Assembly: GCA_963851245.1 (NCBI GenBank)
Contig: CAWKOH010000012.1
Span: forward strand, 62,001-126,000
Reading direction: 5' to 3'
DNA length: 64,000 bases
Source of the DNA: CAWKOH01 sp963851245
GTDB taxonomy: Bacteria > Actinomycetota > Acidimicrobiia > Acidimicrobiales > Palsa-688
The stretch's first letter is position 1. The number at the start of each line of letters is the position of its first letter. The position numbers were made by a program, and so were the translations under genes. A model generated the notes under the pieces. That model saw nothing but the letters and a program-made list of their open reading frames with translations. It did not search any database and was not told where the DNA came from. This document shows positions 44,226 to 53,160 of this stretch, in pieces.

Positions 44226-45209
44226 ATGGCTTACCCCGCCACCAGGCTGCGCCGGCTGCGGAGCAGCCGCCTCCTCCGGGAAATGATCGCCGAGACCGTC
44301 CTGACCCCCAGCGACCTGATCGCGCCCCTGTTCGTCCGGGAGGGGATCGATGAACCACAGCCTGTCGCCTCGCTCCCAGGCGTCGTCCAGCACACCAGCG
44401 AGACCCTCGTGAAGGAGGCTCGGCGGCTGTGCTCGCTCGGTGTTCCGGCCCTCGTCCTCTTCGGCGTGCCCGCGACCAAGGACGCGGTCGGAACCGGGGC
44501 GTCGGATCCCGACGGGATCGTCCAGGTGGCGTTGCGCCGCCTGGCGGACGAGCTGGCCGGCGAGATGGTTCTCATCGCTGACCTCTGCCTGGACGAGTAC
44601 ACCGATCACGGCCACTGCGGGATCCTCGATGACGGCGGCGAGGTCGATAACGACTTGACCTTGGCCCGCTACGCCGAGGTGGCGGTGGTCCAGGCCGAAG
44701 CCGGCGCCCAGGTGGTGGCTCCGTCGGGGATGATGGACGGGCAGGTTGCCTCCATCCGAGCCGCGCTCGATTCGAACGGGCACTCGGGCACGGCCATTTT
44801 GGCTTACGCGGCCAAGTACGCCTCCGCCCTGTACGGCCCATTCCGCGACGCGGTGGACGTGAGCATTCTCGGCGGCGGTGACCGCAAGGGTTACCAGCAG
44901 GACGCCCGCAACGTTCGCGAAGCGCTTCGGGAGGTGGAGCTGGACGTACAAGAAGGCGCCGACATGGTGATGGTGAAGCCGGCGCTGGCCTATCTCGATG
45001 TGATCTCCGCCGTGAGACAACGGGTGGACGTGCCGCTCGCCGCCTATCACGTGAGCGGGGAGTACGCCATGATCAAGGCGGCTGCCGAGAGGGGCTGGAT
45101 CGATGGTCCGGCCGTGGCCCTCGAGCACACGCTGGCGATCAAGCGGGCCGGAGCCGACCTGATCCTGACCTACCTGGCGGGGGAACTGGCCGAAGTCCTC
45201 AATGGCTGA
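44226..45209 (+). CDS. hemB: delta-aminolevulinic acid dehydratase
   Basis: About 327 residues. RLRRLRSSRLLREMIAETVL at the N-terminus, then AYAAKYASALYGPFRDA and VKPALAYLDVI with the two catalytic lysines. The metal site reads ADLCLDEYTDHGHCG: it has C-x-D where zinc enzymes have C-x-C, while the last Cys is kept. This mixed site suggests a different metal balance but is not unusual in actinobacteria. It condenses two ALA to porphobilinogen. ATG 44226 preferred over an upstream GTG. Confidence 0.95.
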   Translation: MAYPATRLRRLRSSRLLREMIAETVLTPSDLIAPLFVREGIDEPQPVASLPGVVQHTSETLVKEARRLCSLGVPALVLFGVPATKDAVGTGASDPDGIVQVALRRLADELAGEMVLIADLCLDEYTDHGHCGILDDGGEVDNDLTLARYAEVAVVQAEAGAQVVAPSGMMDGQVASIRAALDSNGHSGTAILAYAAKYASALYGPFRDAVDVSILGGGDRKGYQQDARNVREALREVELDVQEGADMVMVKPALAYLDVISAVRQRVDVPLAAYHVSGEYAMIKAAAERGWIDGPAVALEHTLAIKRAGADLILTYLAGELAEVLNG

Positions 45210-46491
45210 GCCTGCCGGCCCGACCAAGGAACCGACCGCCGGCCCTACGAACGAAGCGTGGTACGCCCGGGCCCAGAGGGTGATACCTGGAGGGGTGAAC
45301 TCGCCGGTGCGGGCCTTCCGATCGGTCGGTGGCACCCCCTATTTCGTGGCGCGTGGCGACGGGGCCTACGTGTGGGATGTGGAAGGCCGGCGCTACCTGG
45401 ACTATGTCCAGTCCTACGGGGCGTCCATCCTCGGTCACGCCCATCCCAAGGTGGTCGAAGCGATCGAGGGGGCCGCGTCGGAAGGGACCTCCTTCGGTGC
45501 CCCCACGGCCCGGGAGGTTCGCCTGGCGGAGGAGATCTCAGCCCGGGTGCCTGGATGCGAGATGGTCCGGCTGGTCAGCAGCGGCACCGAAGCGACGATG
45601 TCGGCCATCAGGGTGGCCCGCGGTGCCACCGGACGGAACCGCATCGTGGTGTTCTCGGGCTGTTACCACGGCCACAGCGACGGGCTGCTCGCCGGTGGGG
45701 GCAGCGGCGTGGCCACGCTCGGGCTGCCCGCCTCTGCCGGTGTCCCCCCTGCCGCGGTGGCTGAGACCCTCGTCGTCCCCTACAACCAGGTCCCGGAGCT
45801 CGGCCCCGACGTGGCCTGCGTCATCGTCGAGCCCGTCGCCGCCAATATGGGCCTAGTCGCCCCGGGTCCCGGCTTCCTCTCCGGTTTGCGAGAGGCGTGC
45901 GACCGGGCCGGCGCCCTGCTGATCTTCGACGAGGTCATTACCGGCTTCCGGCTGGCGTTCGGGGGCGCCACCGAAGTGTTCGGGGTTCGACCTGATCTGT
46001 GGTGCTTCGGGAAGGTCATCGGAGGTGGGCTTCCGCTGGCAGCCTTCGGGGGCCGGCGCGACGTGATGGAGCAGCTGGCCCCGGTAGGGCCGATCTACCA
46101 GGCCGGGACTTTGTCGGGCAACCCGTTGGCCACCGCGGCCGGGCTGGCTGTCCTCGCTCAACTCGATCGGGACTGCTATGCGGAGCTGTCCGCTCGCGTC
46201 GGGCGGCTAGCGGCCGATCTGGGGCAGATCCTCGGGCCCGATGTGCAGGTGCCGGTGGTCGGACCGCTCATCGGCATCTTCTTCGCCTCCGAACCGGTCA
46301 CTGACTACGACGGGGCTACCAAGTCGGCGGCCACGGGACGCTACCCGGGCGTGATGCACGGCCTGCTCGATCGGGGCGTGGCGATCGCGCCGGGAGCATA
46401 CGAGGTCCTTTTTCCCAGCCTGGCCCATGGACAGCCGGAGCTGCGGCTGACCCTGGAAGCATTCTCCGGAGTCGTGGACGCCGGTCTCTAG
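45202..46491 (+). CDS. hemL: glutamate-1-semialdehyde 2,1-aminomutase
   Basis: 429 residues. VIPGGVNSPVRAFRSVGGTP is the family start. LVSSGTEATMSAIRVARGAT, LLIFDEVITGFRLAFGGAT and WCFGKVIGGGLPLAAFGG (PLP lysine near residue 270) follow. It converts GSA to ALA, completing the C5 route with hemA. It overlaps hemB by 8 bases, so the hemB-hemL pair is coupled. Its end overlaps the convergent flavoprotein by 4 bases. Confidence 0.95.
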   Translation: MAEPAGPTKEPTAGPTNEAWYARAQRVIPGGVNSPVRAFRSVGGTPYFVARGDGAYVWDVEGRRYLDYVQSYGASILGHAHPKVVEAIEGAASEGTSFGAPTAREVRLAEEISARVPGCEMVRLVSSGTEATMSAIRVARGATGRNRIVVFSGCYHGHSDGLLAGGGSGVATLGLPASAGVPPAAVAETLVVPYNQVPELGPDVACVIVEPVAANMGLVAPGPGFLSGLREACDRAGALLIFDEVITGFRLAFGGATEVFGVRPDLWCFGKVIGGGLPLAAFGGRRDVMEQLAPVGPIYQAGTLSGNPLATAAGLAVLAQLDRDCYAELSARVGRLAADLGQILGPDVQVPVVGPLIGIFFASEPVTDYDGATKSAATGRYPGVMHGLLDRGVAIAPGAYEVLFPSLAHGQPELRLTLEAFSGVVDAGL

Positions 46492-47765
46492 CCGCTGCCC
46501 GGGACCAGCTGGGAAATGGTGGCGAGCGCCCGGTAGGCGGCCTCGGCCGGACCCAACTCGTCGGGGCGGAGGAGGTTGGCCATTATCCGGAGCACCCACT
46601 CCATCAGGCTGCGGCTGCGCATGCCCGTGGACGCCAGGACCTTCATCAGTTCGGGGTGGCCGATAACCCGTACGAAAGCCCGGGCCACCCGGTAGTAGAG
46701 GTCGTATTCGGAGCGCAGCCGCTTCTCGTAGGTGCGCAAGGCCATGCCGTCCCCGGTCGTCATCGCCAGGTCGACCGCTTCCGCCGCGAACCGGCCGGAT
46801 TCGTAGGCGTAGGCGATGCCCTCGCCGTTGAAAGGGTTGATGGTGCCGCCGGCGTCGCCGGTCATGATCCAGGTGGGCCCCACGTGCGGGGTCACGGACA
46901 GTCCCATCGGCAGGCGGCCGCCGGTGGGGGGGCCGCACGATGTCTCGGGCCGGATGTCCCAGGAGGAGGGGGCGAACTCGGAGAAGCTCTGCAAGAGGTG
47001 GGTGGTGTTGACCGCCTTCCACTGGTTGAAGGTGGAGAGCAGGCCGACTCCCACGTTGATACGGCCGTCGCCGACGGGGAAGATCCAGCCGTAACCCGGC
47101 AGCACGTTGCCGTCCTTGTCCCGGATGTCCAGCCAGCTGTCGATCCACGGCTCGTCGTGGCGAGGCGAGCTCCAGTAGCCCCGGATCGCCATTCCGAGCG
47201 GGTAGGACCGGTCCCTGCTGGTGCCGAGGGAACGGCCGAAGCGGGAGTTGGCCCCGTCGGCGACCACCGTGTACCGGGAGCGCACCGGCACCGTCGATCC
47301 GTCCGCGGATTTCGACTTGACGGTCGCGCCGCGGACCAAGCCGTTCTCGACCAGAGGCTCCACCGCTTCGGCTCCGTCCCAAACCGTGGCCCCGGCTTTG
47401 GCGGCCCGCTCGGCGACCAGGGCGTCGAGGTCCTTGCGGGTGATCACGTAGCCGTACTCGGGCAGGGTTGGGTGGTCGGGCCACTTCAGCTCCAAAGTCC
47501 GGCCGTATCCATGGGACCGGAGCCCGGCGAAGCGGTGTCCGGCGCCGGCCAGCTCCTCGCCGAGGCCCATGTCCTCGAGCTGGCGGACCGACCGCGGCGT
47601 GAGCCCGTCGCCGCAGGTCTTCTCCCGCGGGTAGCGCTTGCGCTCGACCATGAGCACGTCGTGCCCGGCGCTGGCCAGCCAGTAGGCACAGGCCGAGCCC
47701 GATGGCCCTCCGCCTATCACCAGCACGTCGCACCGGCGCGGTGACACCCGGCCGCGGTCATCCAT
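46488..47765 (-). CDS. geranylgeranyl reductase family flavoprotein
   Basis: 425 residues. CDVLVIGGGPSGSACAYWLA is the FAD loop. ERKRYPREKTCGDGLTPRSV is the family signature. WIMTGDAGGTINPFNGEGIA contains the second FAD motif. It resembles menaquinone-reducing MenJ and archaeal/plant reductases, which saturate prenyl chains. Next to nuo, a menaquinone role is plausible, but not proven. Divergent from nuoA. Confidence 0.85.
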   Translation of the reverse strand: MDDRGRVSPRRCDVLVIGGGPSGSACAYWLASAGHDVLMVERKRYPREKTCGDGLTPRSVRQLEDMGLGEELAGAGHRFAGLRSHGYGRTLELKWPDHPTLPEYGYVITRKDLDALVAERAAKAGATVWDGAEAVEPLVENGLVRGATVKSKSADGSTVPVRSRYTVVADGANSRFGRSLGTSRDRSYPLGMAIRGYWSSPRHDEPWIDSWLDIRDKDGNVLPGYGWIFPVGDGRINVGVGLLSTFNQWKAVNTTHLLQSFSEFAPSSWDIRPETSCGPPTGGRLPMGLSVTPHVGPTWIMTGDAGGTINPFNGEGIAYAYESGRFAAEAVDLAMTTGDGMALRTYEKRLRSEYDLYYRVARAFVRVIGHPELMKVLASTGMRSRSLMEWVLRIMANLLRPDELGPAEAAYRALATISQLVPGSG

Positions 47766-47788
47766 ACGAAGAATCTAGGCGGTCGGTC

Positions 47789-47826
47789 GGGGGGCGGCCG
47801 ACAACCCCCCGGGTTGGCGGCCCCCC
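47789..47826. promoter_or_regulatory. strong hairpin in the nuoA promoter region
   Basis: GGGGGGC (47789-47795) pairs with the ggcccccc end (47819-47826), and AACCC/GGGTT pairs inside, forming a long GC hairpin in the 87-base gap between the divergent flavoprotein and nuoA. It lies about 27 bases before the nuoA start. Possible 5' UTR control element. Confidence 0.4.
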
Positions 47827-47852
47827 GCCGGGGTGGAAGTAACATCGCTGGC

Positions 47853-48374
47853 GTGGAGCAATACCTGCCGATTTTGTTGCTGCTGGTGCTGGTGGCACTG
47901 TTCGCGGGAGGTTCGGTCACCGCGTCGCGCCTGCTGAGTCCCAAGCGGCCGACGGGGGCCAAGGAGGGACCCTACGAGTCGGGCATTGCCCCCCGATACC
48001 GGCCCGCAATGCGGTTTCCGGTCCGCTTCTACCTGGTGGCGATGATTTTCATCATCTTCGACATCGAGGTGGTCTTCCTCTATCCATGGGCGGTGATGTA
48101 CCACCAGCTTTGGACCTTTGGACTGGCGGAGATGGCGGTGTTCGCGGTGGTCGTGTTCGTCGCCTTCGCCTACATGGTTTCCAACGGTGCCCTGGACTGG
48201 GGGCCCCGCCAGAAGAAGGGGGCCCCGGCCTCCGATCAGCTGACTCACAGCACCACGTCCACCGTGCGCCGGGTGCCTCGACCGCAGGAACTTCCCTTCG
48301 GTGTGGCGCCCATGCCGATCGAGGACGAACCCCCCTCCGAGCAGCCGGAGGCGCAGCCCGCTCGAAGCGCGTAG
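47853..48374 (+). CDS. nuoA: NADH-quinone oxidoreductase subunit A
   Basis: About 173 residues with three membrane segments: YLPILLLLVLVALFAGGSVT, PVRFYLVAMIFIIFDIEVVF (the conserved FDIE) and GLAEMAVFAVVVFVAFAYMV. YESGIAPRYRPAMRFPVRFY is typical. After the third segment there is a roughly 50-residue Pro/Glu-rich tail not seen in most NuoA. First gene of the complex I operon. GTG 47853 chosen. Confidence 0.9.
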   Translation: MEQYLPILLLLVLVALFAGGSVTASRLLSPKRPTGAKEGPYESGIAPRYRPAMRFPVRFYLVAMIFIIFDIEVVFLYPWAVMYHQLWTFGLAEMAVFAVVVFVAFAYMVSNGALDWGPRQKKGAPASDQLTHSTTSTVRRVPRPQELPFGVAPMPIEDEPPSEQPEAQPARSA

Positions 48375-48444
48375 CGCCCTGGCGGTTCGGTTTGGTGTAC
48401 CGGCGCGAGATGGCTCTACCGTGCGAGTCGAGAGGAGTCAGTAG

Positions 48445-48990
48445 ATGGGCTTAGAGAATCTCCAACACAATTTCCTCACCGGAACGCTCGAAGGAATGGT
48501 CAAGTGGGCCCGGGCGTCGAGCTCGTGGGGGGCCAACTTCGGGCTGGCTTGCTGCGCCATGGAGATGATGGCCAGCGGAGCGGCCAACTTCGATCTGGCC
48601 CGGTTCGGAATGGAAGTGTTCCGCGCCTCGCCCCGGCAAGCCGACGTGATGATCGTCGCGGGCCGGGTCAGCCAGAAGATGGCGCCGGTCCTGCGTCAGG
48701 TCTACGACCAGATGATGGAACCGAAGTGGGTCATCTCGATGGGCGTTTGCGCCAGCACCGGCGGGATGTTCAACAACTACGCCATCGTCCAGGGCGTCGA
48801 CCAGATCGTGCCCGTCGACGTCTACGCCCCGGGTTGCCCGCCTGGTCCCGAGACGCTGATCCATTCCATCCTGACCCTGCACCAGAAGATCCGTAACGGC
48901 GAGATCACCCGGCGTACCTCCAAGGAGCCGGGGGCCGGGATCCAACTGGACTCTCCCGCCAGCCGCCGGCCGGTCCAGGCCGACGCTTGA
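48445..48990 (+). CDS. nuoB: NADH-quinone oxidoreductase subunit B
   Basis: 181 residues. NFGLACCAMEMMASGAANFD has the adjacent CC of the N2 cluster, with further cysteines in ISMGVCASTGGMFNNY and YAPGCPPGPETLI. These bind the last 4Fe-4S before quinone. 70 bases after nuoA; the next gene starts in its stop codon (48990). Confidence 0.95.
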   Translation: MGLENLQHNFLTGTLEGMVKWARASSSWGANFGLACCAMEMMASGAANFDLARFGMEVFRASPRQADVMIVAGRVSQKMAPVLRQVYDQMMEPKWVISMGVCASTGGMFNNYAIVQGVDQIVPVDVYAPGCPPGPETLIHSILTLHQKIRNGEITRRTSKEPGAGIQLDSPASRRPVQADA

Positions 48991-49524
48991 TGAGCGACGC
49001 CCCGGATAGCCCGGCACCGGTGGTAGCACCGGCTCAACCCGAAGTGGAGCCGCGTCGACACCCTGCACGGGTGCCCGGTCGTCGAGAGCCTGGGGGCGAC
49101 CGTTGTCCACTGCAACCGGGAGCAGTACCTCGACCTTTGTACCGCGCTGAAATCCGACGGCTACATCATGCCGATTGGTGTCACGGGGGTGGACTATCTC
49201 ACCCACCCCGGCCGGGCCCTCCCGGAGGGCATACGGCCCGAGCGCTTCGAAGTCGTGGTGGAGCTGCTCTCATTGTCCCTCCGCAAGCGGTTGCGGGTTC
49301 GCTGCCAGGTACCCGGTACCGATCCGCGGGTGCCGACTCTGTTCGAGATCTGGCCCGGGACCGAGGCCCACGAACGCGAGACCTACGACATGTTCGGAGT
49401 CGACTTCGAGGGGCACCCGGACCCGTCGCGCATCCTGATGCCCGAGGATTGGGAGGGTCATCCCCTGCGCAAGGACTACGACACCGGGCATATCCCCGTC
49501 CAGTTCAAAGAGGCACCCAAATGA
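48990..49524 (+). CDS. nuoC: NADH-quinone oxidoreductase subunit C, one frameshift
   Basis: About 178 residues after correction. A Pro-rich N-terminus (SDAPDSPAPVVAPAQPEVEP) shifts frame near 49053 and continues as DTLHGCPVVESLGATVVHCN. PERFEVVVELLSLSLRKRLR, LFEIWPGTEAHERETYDMFG (family signature) and EDWEGHPLRKDYDTGHIPVQ follow. A single base restores the frame, so an error is likely. It ends in ATGA overlap with a mini-ORF. Confidence 0.9.
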
Positions 49525-49650
49525 GCGACGTGGTGGAGCGAATCAGTGTGACAGGTGGGCGCCCCGTCCCCTGCACGGTGCGGCCATGAGCGACCTGGTG
49601 GAGCGAATCAGTGTGGCAGGTGGGCGCCCCGTCCCATGGACGGTGCGGCC
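49521..49650 (+). repeat. 65-base tandem duplication encoding two mini-ORFs (nuoC/nuoD junction)
   Basis: Two copies, 49521-49585 and 49586-49650, 61 of 65 bases identical. Each holds a 22-codon ORF starting atgagcgac. The stop of each overlaps the next ATG (ATGA), and a third atgagcgac (49651) begins nuoD. nuoC's own stop overlaps the first. So nuoC, mini 1, mini 2 and nuoD are linked by four-base overlaps. Confidence 0.85.
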
Positions 49651-51054
49651 ATGAGCGACGCTGAAGCCCCGCGCAAAGTCAGCCTTATGGACCGGCTCCT
49701 CGGGCGCGTGCCACCCGGCCAGCCGGAGTTGACGGAGATGCTGGAGACCAAGACGGACGAAGGCATCCAGGAGATGGCACCACGTTCGCGGACCTCGCAA
49801 CAGGAGCTGCGCCTGGAGTCCGGTTCGGTCCTGCGCCTCCCCGAGGGTGTCGAACTCAACCGCATGGACGTGGACGTCGAAACGCCTGAAGACGAGAGCA
49901 TGATCCTCAACCTCGGACCATCGCACCCTTCCACCCACGGCGTGTTGAGGGTCATGGTCGAGATCGACGGAGAAACCGTCCTGCGGTCCAAGCCTGTCGT
50001 CGGTTACCTCCACACCGGCATGGAGAAGACGGCCGAGGAGCTCATGTACCACCAGGGCTGCACGAATGTCACCCGGATGGACTACCTGGCGCCCTTCTTC
50101 AACGAGCTGGGCTACTGCCTCAGCGTCGAAAAGCTCCTCGACGTCGAGATACCGCCCCGGGCCACCTGGATCCGGATGCTGATGTGCGAGTTCAACCGGA
50201 TCAGCTCGCACTTTCTCTGGCTGGCCACCAACGGCGCCGATCTGGGCGCCCTCAACATGCTGGTTTACGGGTGGCGTGAGCGCGAGATGGTCCTGGCCTT
50301 CTTCGAGAAGGTCACGGGACTACGCATGAACCACAACTACTTCCGGCCCGGCGGCGTGGCCGCCGACCTACCGGACGGGTGGCGTGACGATGTGGATGCC
50401 CTCTGTGAGGCGATCCCCCGGCGCATGGACGAGTACGACGACCTTCTGACCGGGCAGCCCATCTTGCAGAACCGCTTGCAGGGCGTCGGCCCCCTTGATG
50501 CCGACACTGCCATCGGATTGGGTCTCACCGGGCCGCTGTTGCGCTCGACGGGAGTGGCATGGGATTTGAGGCGAGATCAGCCCTACCTGGCCTATGACCA
50601 GGTCGACTTCGATGTGATCGTCGGGACGAACGGCGACTGCTGGGATCGTTACGCCATCCGTTTCAACGAGATTCGTGAGTCCGTCCGGATCATTGAGCAG
50701 ATCTCCGAAATGATGCCTCCGGGCGATTTCCGTACCCAGGACAAGAAGATCACGCCGCCTCCGCGCAACCGCATCGACGAGTCAATGGAAGCTTTGATCC
50801 ACCACTTCAAGCTCTACACCGAGGGCTTCCGGGTCCCGCCCGGAGAGGCGTACGTACCGGTAGAGAGCCCTCGCGGTGAGAGCGGCTGCTATGTCGTGTC
50901 GGACGGGACCGCCAAGCCGTACCGGGTCCACATGCGGGCGGCCAGCTTTGCCAACCTGCAGGCCATGGCGCCGCTCGCCCGGGGATCGCTCATAGCCGAC
51001 ACCATCGCCATTGTGTCCACCATCGATCCCGTACTGGGCGACGTCGATCGATGA
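49651..51054 (+). CDS. nuoD: NADH-quinone oxidoreductase subunit D
   Basis: 467 residues. NLGPSHPSTHGVLRVMVEID, VVGYLHTGMEKTAEEL and GYCLSVEKLLDVEIPPRATW are hallmarks; TNGDCWDRYAIRFNEIRESV and PRGESGCYVVSDGTAKPYRV near the end. It forms the quinone pocket with NuoB. The N-terminus has about 90 extra residues before the conserved core. ATG 49651 is the third of three repeated atgagcgac starts. Confidence 0.95.
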   Translation: MSDAEAPRKVSLMDRLLGRVPPGQPELTEMLETKTDEGIQEMAPRSRTSQQELRLESGSVLRLPEGVELNRMDVDVETPEDESMILNLGPSHPSTHGVLRVMVEIDGETVLRSKPVVGYLHTGMEKTAEELMYHQGCTNVTRMDYLAPFFNELGYCLSVEKLLDVEIPPRATWIRMLMCEFNRISSHFLWLATNGADLGALNMLVYGWREREMVLAFFEKVTGLRMNHNYFRPGGVAADLPDGWRDDVDALCEAIPRRMDEYDDLLTGQPILQNRLQGVGPLDADTAIGLGLTGPLLRSTGVAWDLRRDQPYLAYDQVDFDVIVGTNGDCWDRYAIRFNEIRESVRIIEQISEMMPPGDFRTQDKKITPPPRNRIDESMEALIHHFKLYTEGFRVPPGEAYVPVESPRGESGCYVVSDGTAKPYRVHMRAASFANLQAMAPLARGSLIADTIAIVSTIDPVLGDVDR

Positions 51055-51112
51055 GGTCGAGGATTCTCGGCGTGAGTTGGACCGGACCCCTCGGTATGGG
51101 CAAGGATCGGGC

Positions 51113-51835
51113 GTGCCTCGGCTGAACCCCGGCAACCTGCAGAGGGCCATTGACCTGATCGCCCTTTACCCCGAGCCCCGCTCGGCGTTGATCCCAATCC
51201 TGCACGTACTGCAGGAGCAGGACGGTTACCTGACCGAGGAAGGGATGGTCCACGTCGCGGAGCTGCTCGGACTGGCGGCGGCGGAAGTGAGGGGCACGGC
51301 TTCCTTCTACGACATGTTCCATTTCGAGCCGGTCGGCAAGTACCTGGTGGCGGTCTGCACGAACATCGCCTGCATGCTGCAGGGCGCCTATCGCCTGCTC
51401 GAGCACGTCGAGGATCGACTGGGGGTCGCTCCCGGAGGAACGACCGAGGACGGGATGTTCACCCTGGAGGACGCCGAGTGCCTGGCCCTGTGCGGTAACG
51501 CCCCGTGCGTCACGGTCAACTGGCGCTTCTTCGGGGACATGGACCCGGAGGGATTGGACGAACTGGTAGACGACCTTCGGGCCGGTCACCTCGACGACGA
51601 GGTGCCACCACACGGAACGTTGAGCCGGGTCGATCGCGCCGTAGGGCTACCGGCCGCACCAGAAGAGGACCGCAGCGGACCGGAGCCCGAGCGTCGAGCG
51701 TCGCTGGTCGGGGTCGCCCGTGACGGGTCTCACGCTGATGTGGCGCCGTCGCACGCCCACCCCGACCTCGCCACGCATCGCTCCACACCTGCCACCGCCT
51801 CTCTTCACGCCGGCCACCTGGACGGCAACCAGTGA
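51113..51835 (+). CDS. nuoE: NADH-quinone oxidoreductase subunit E
   Basis: About 240 residues. The thioredoxin-like domain carries LIPILHVLQEQDGYLTEEGM and the 2Fe-2S ligands in AVCTNIACMLQGAY and ECLALCGNAPCV. After residue 170 there is a His/Pro/Glu-rich tail of about 70 residues. GTG 51113 chosen because AAGGATCGGG precedes it; a longer frame upstream overlaps nuoD. Next gene overlaps as GTGA. Confidence 0.9.
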   Translation: MPRLNPGNLQRAIDLIALYPEPRSALIPILHVLQEQDGYLTEEGMVHVAELLGLAAAEVRGTASFYDMFHFEPVGKYLVAVCTNIACMLQGAYRLLEHVEDRLGVAPGGTTEDGMFTLEDAECLALCGNAPCVTVNWRFFGDMDPEGLDELVDDLRAGHLDDEVPPHGTLSRVDRAVGLPAAPEEDRSGPEPERRASLVGVARDGSHADVAPSHAHPDLATHRSTPATASLHAGHLDGNQ

Positions 51836-53160
51836 CGATCACCGACGCGCCCCGCATCGTGAGTCGCCGTCTCGGCACGGCCCGCTCTTGGACGCTCGAG
51901 TCCTACCTGGCCGACGGTGGCTATCAAGCCCTGCGGGCGGCCCTGGCCAGGACCCCCGAGCAGATTCACGAGTGGGTGAACACCGCCAACATCCTGGGCC
52001 GCGGTGGGGCCGGCTTCGAAGCGGGGCGCAAGTGGGGCATGCTGCGCCAAGCCCAACCGGTGTACCTGACCGTCAACGGGGACGAGAGCGAGCCGGCGAC
52101 GTTCAAGGACCACGCATTGATCGAGGGCGACCCGCACCAGATCATCGAAGGTTCGCTGATCTGCGCCTACGCCATCGGCGCCGCCCAGGTTTTCCTTTTC
52201 GTGCGCGGCGAGTTCCCGCTTGGCATCGAGCGGCTCCAGTCGGCTCTGAACGAGGCCTATGCCTACGGGGCGGTCGGGCGCGACATCTTCGGCAGCGGCT
52301 TCTCCGTCGATGTCGTGGTCCACCCCGGAGCCGGCGCCTATATCTGTGGTGAGGAGACAGCCCTCCTGGAAAGCCTGGAAGGCAAACGCGGCTACCCGAG
52401 GATCAAGCCGCCCTACTTCCCTGCCGCCATCGGGTTGTACGGCGCCCCGACCATCGTGAACAACGTCGAGACAGTGGCGAACCTGCCCTGGATCATGCTC
52501 AACGGAGGGGAAGAGTACGCCAAGCTCGGCGAAGGTCGCTCGAAAGGTACCAAGCTCATAGCGCTGGCCGGGCATGTGAAGCGACCAGGGAACTACGAGC
52601 TGGAATGGGCCAAGTGCACCTTCCGGGAGCTCATCTTCGATCCCCGGCTGGGCGGCGGGATGCGCGACGACAACGAGTTCAAGGTGATGATCCCGGGAGG
52701 CGCGTCCTCGCCCTGGCTCGGCCCGGAGCACCTGGACATCACCATGTCCAACGAGGCCATTGCATCAGCCGGCAGCATGGCCGGGTCGGGGTCGATCGTG
52801 CCCATGGACCACACCACGTGCGTGGTGAGGGCCGCCTGGCGCATCGTCCGCTTCTTCCACCGGGAGTCCTGTGGTCAGTGCACGCCCTGTCGCGAGGGTG
52901 GGGGATGGTTGGAGAAGATCCTGGAGCGAATCGAGAGCGGCCAAGGGCGTGAATCGGATCTCGATCTGCTGATGGACGTGTGCGACAACATCTCGCCCGG
53001 CGTCGCCTGGCCGCCGGCCCAAACGACCATCTGCGTGCTTGGTCCGTCGATGCCGCCGTCAGTGGCGGCGGGTATCCGTATGTTCCGCGATGAGTACCTC
53101 GACCACGTCCGTCAGGGTCGCTGCCCGTTCCCCCCGACCGGCTGCCGCGGAGGCTCGCCC
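51832..53160 (+). other. nuoF: NuoF portion (NADH/FMN-binding subunit)
   Basis: NADH-oxidising, FMN-carrying subunit. TANILGRGGAGFEAGRKWGM is the FMN/NAD loop, GAYICGEETALLESLEGKRG the NADH region, and RESCGQCTPCREGGGWLEKI the N3 4Fe-4S site with the fourth cysteine probably in TTICVLGPS. The block SPGVAWPPAQTTICVLGPS is a variant of the usual ending. Cytosolic arm of complex I. Confidence 0.9.

Noticed and set aside
43689..45335. 548-codon open frame antisense to the TetR and hemB genes
   Set aside because: Composition is typical of a shadow in GC-rich DNA; hemB and the TetR gene on the other strand are unmistakable.
46207..47733. 508-codon open frame antisense or out of frame over hemL and the flavoprotein
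   Set aside because: Arg/Gly/Pro-rich translation without domains; hemL and the reductase explain the DNA.
47766..47852. Rex binding site before nuoA
   Set aside because: No TTGTGA-type half sites; the only structure is the GC hairpin.
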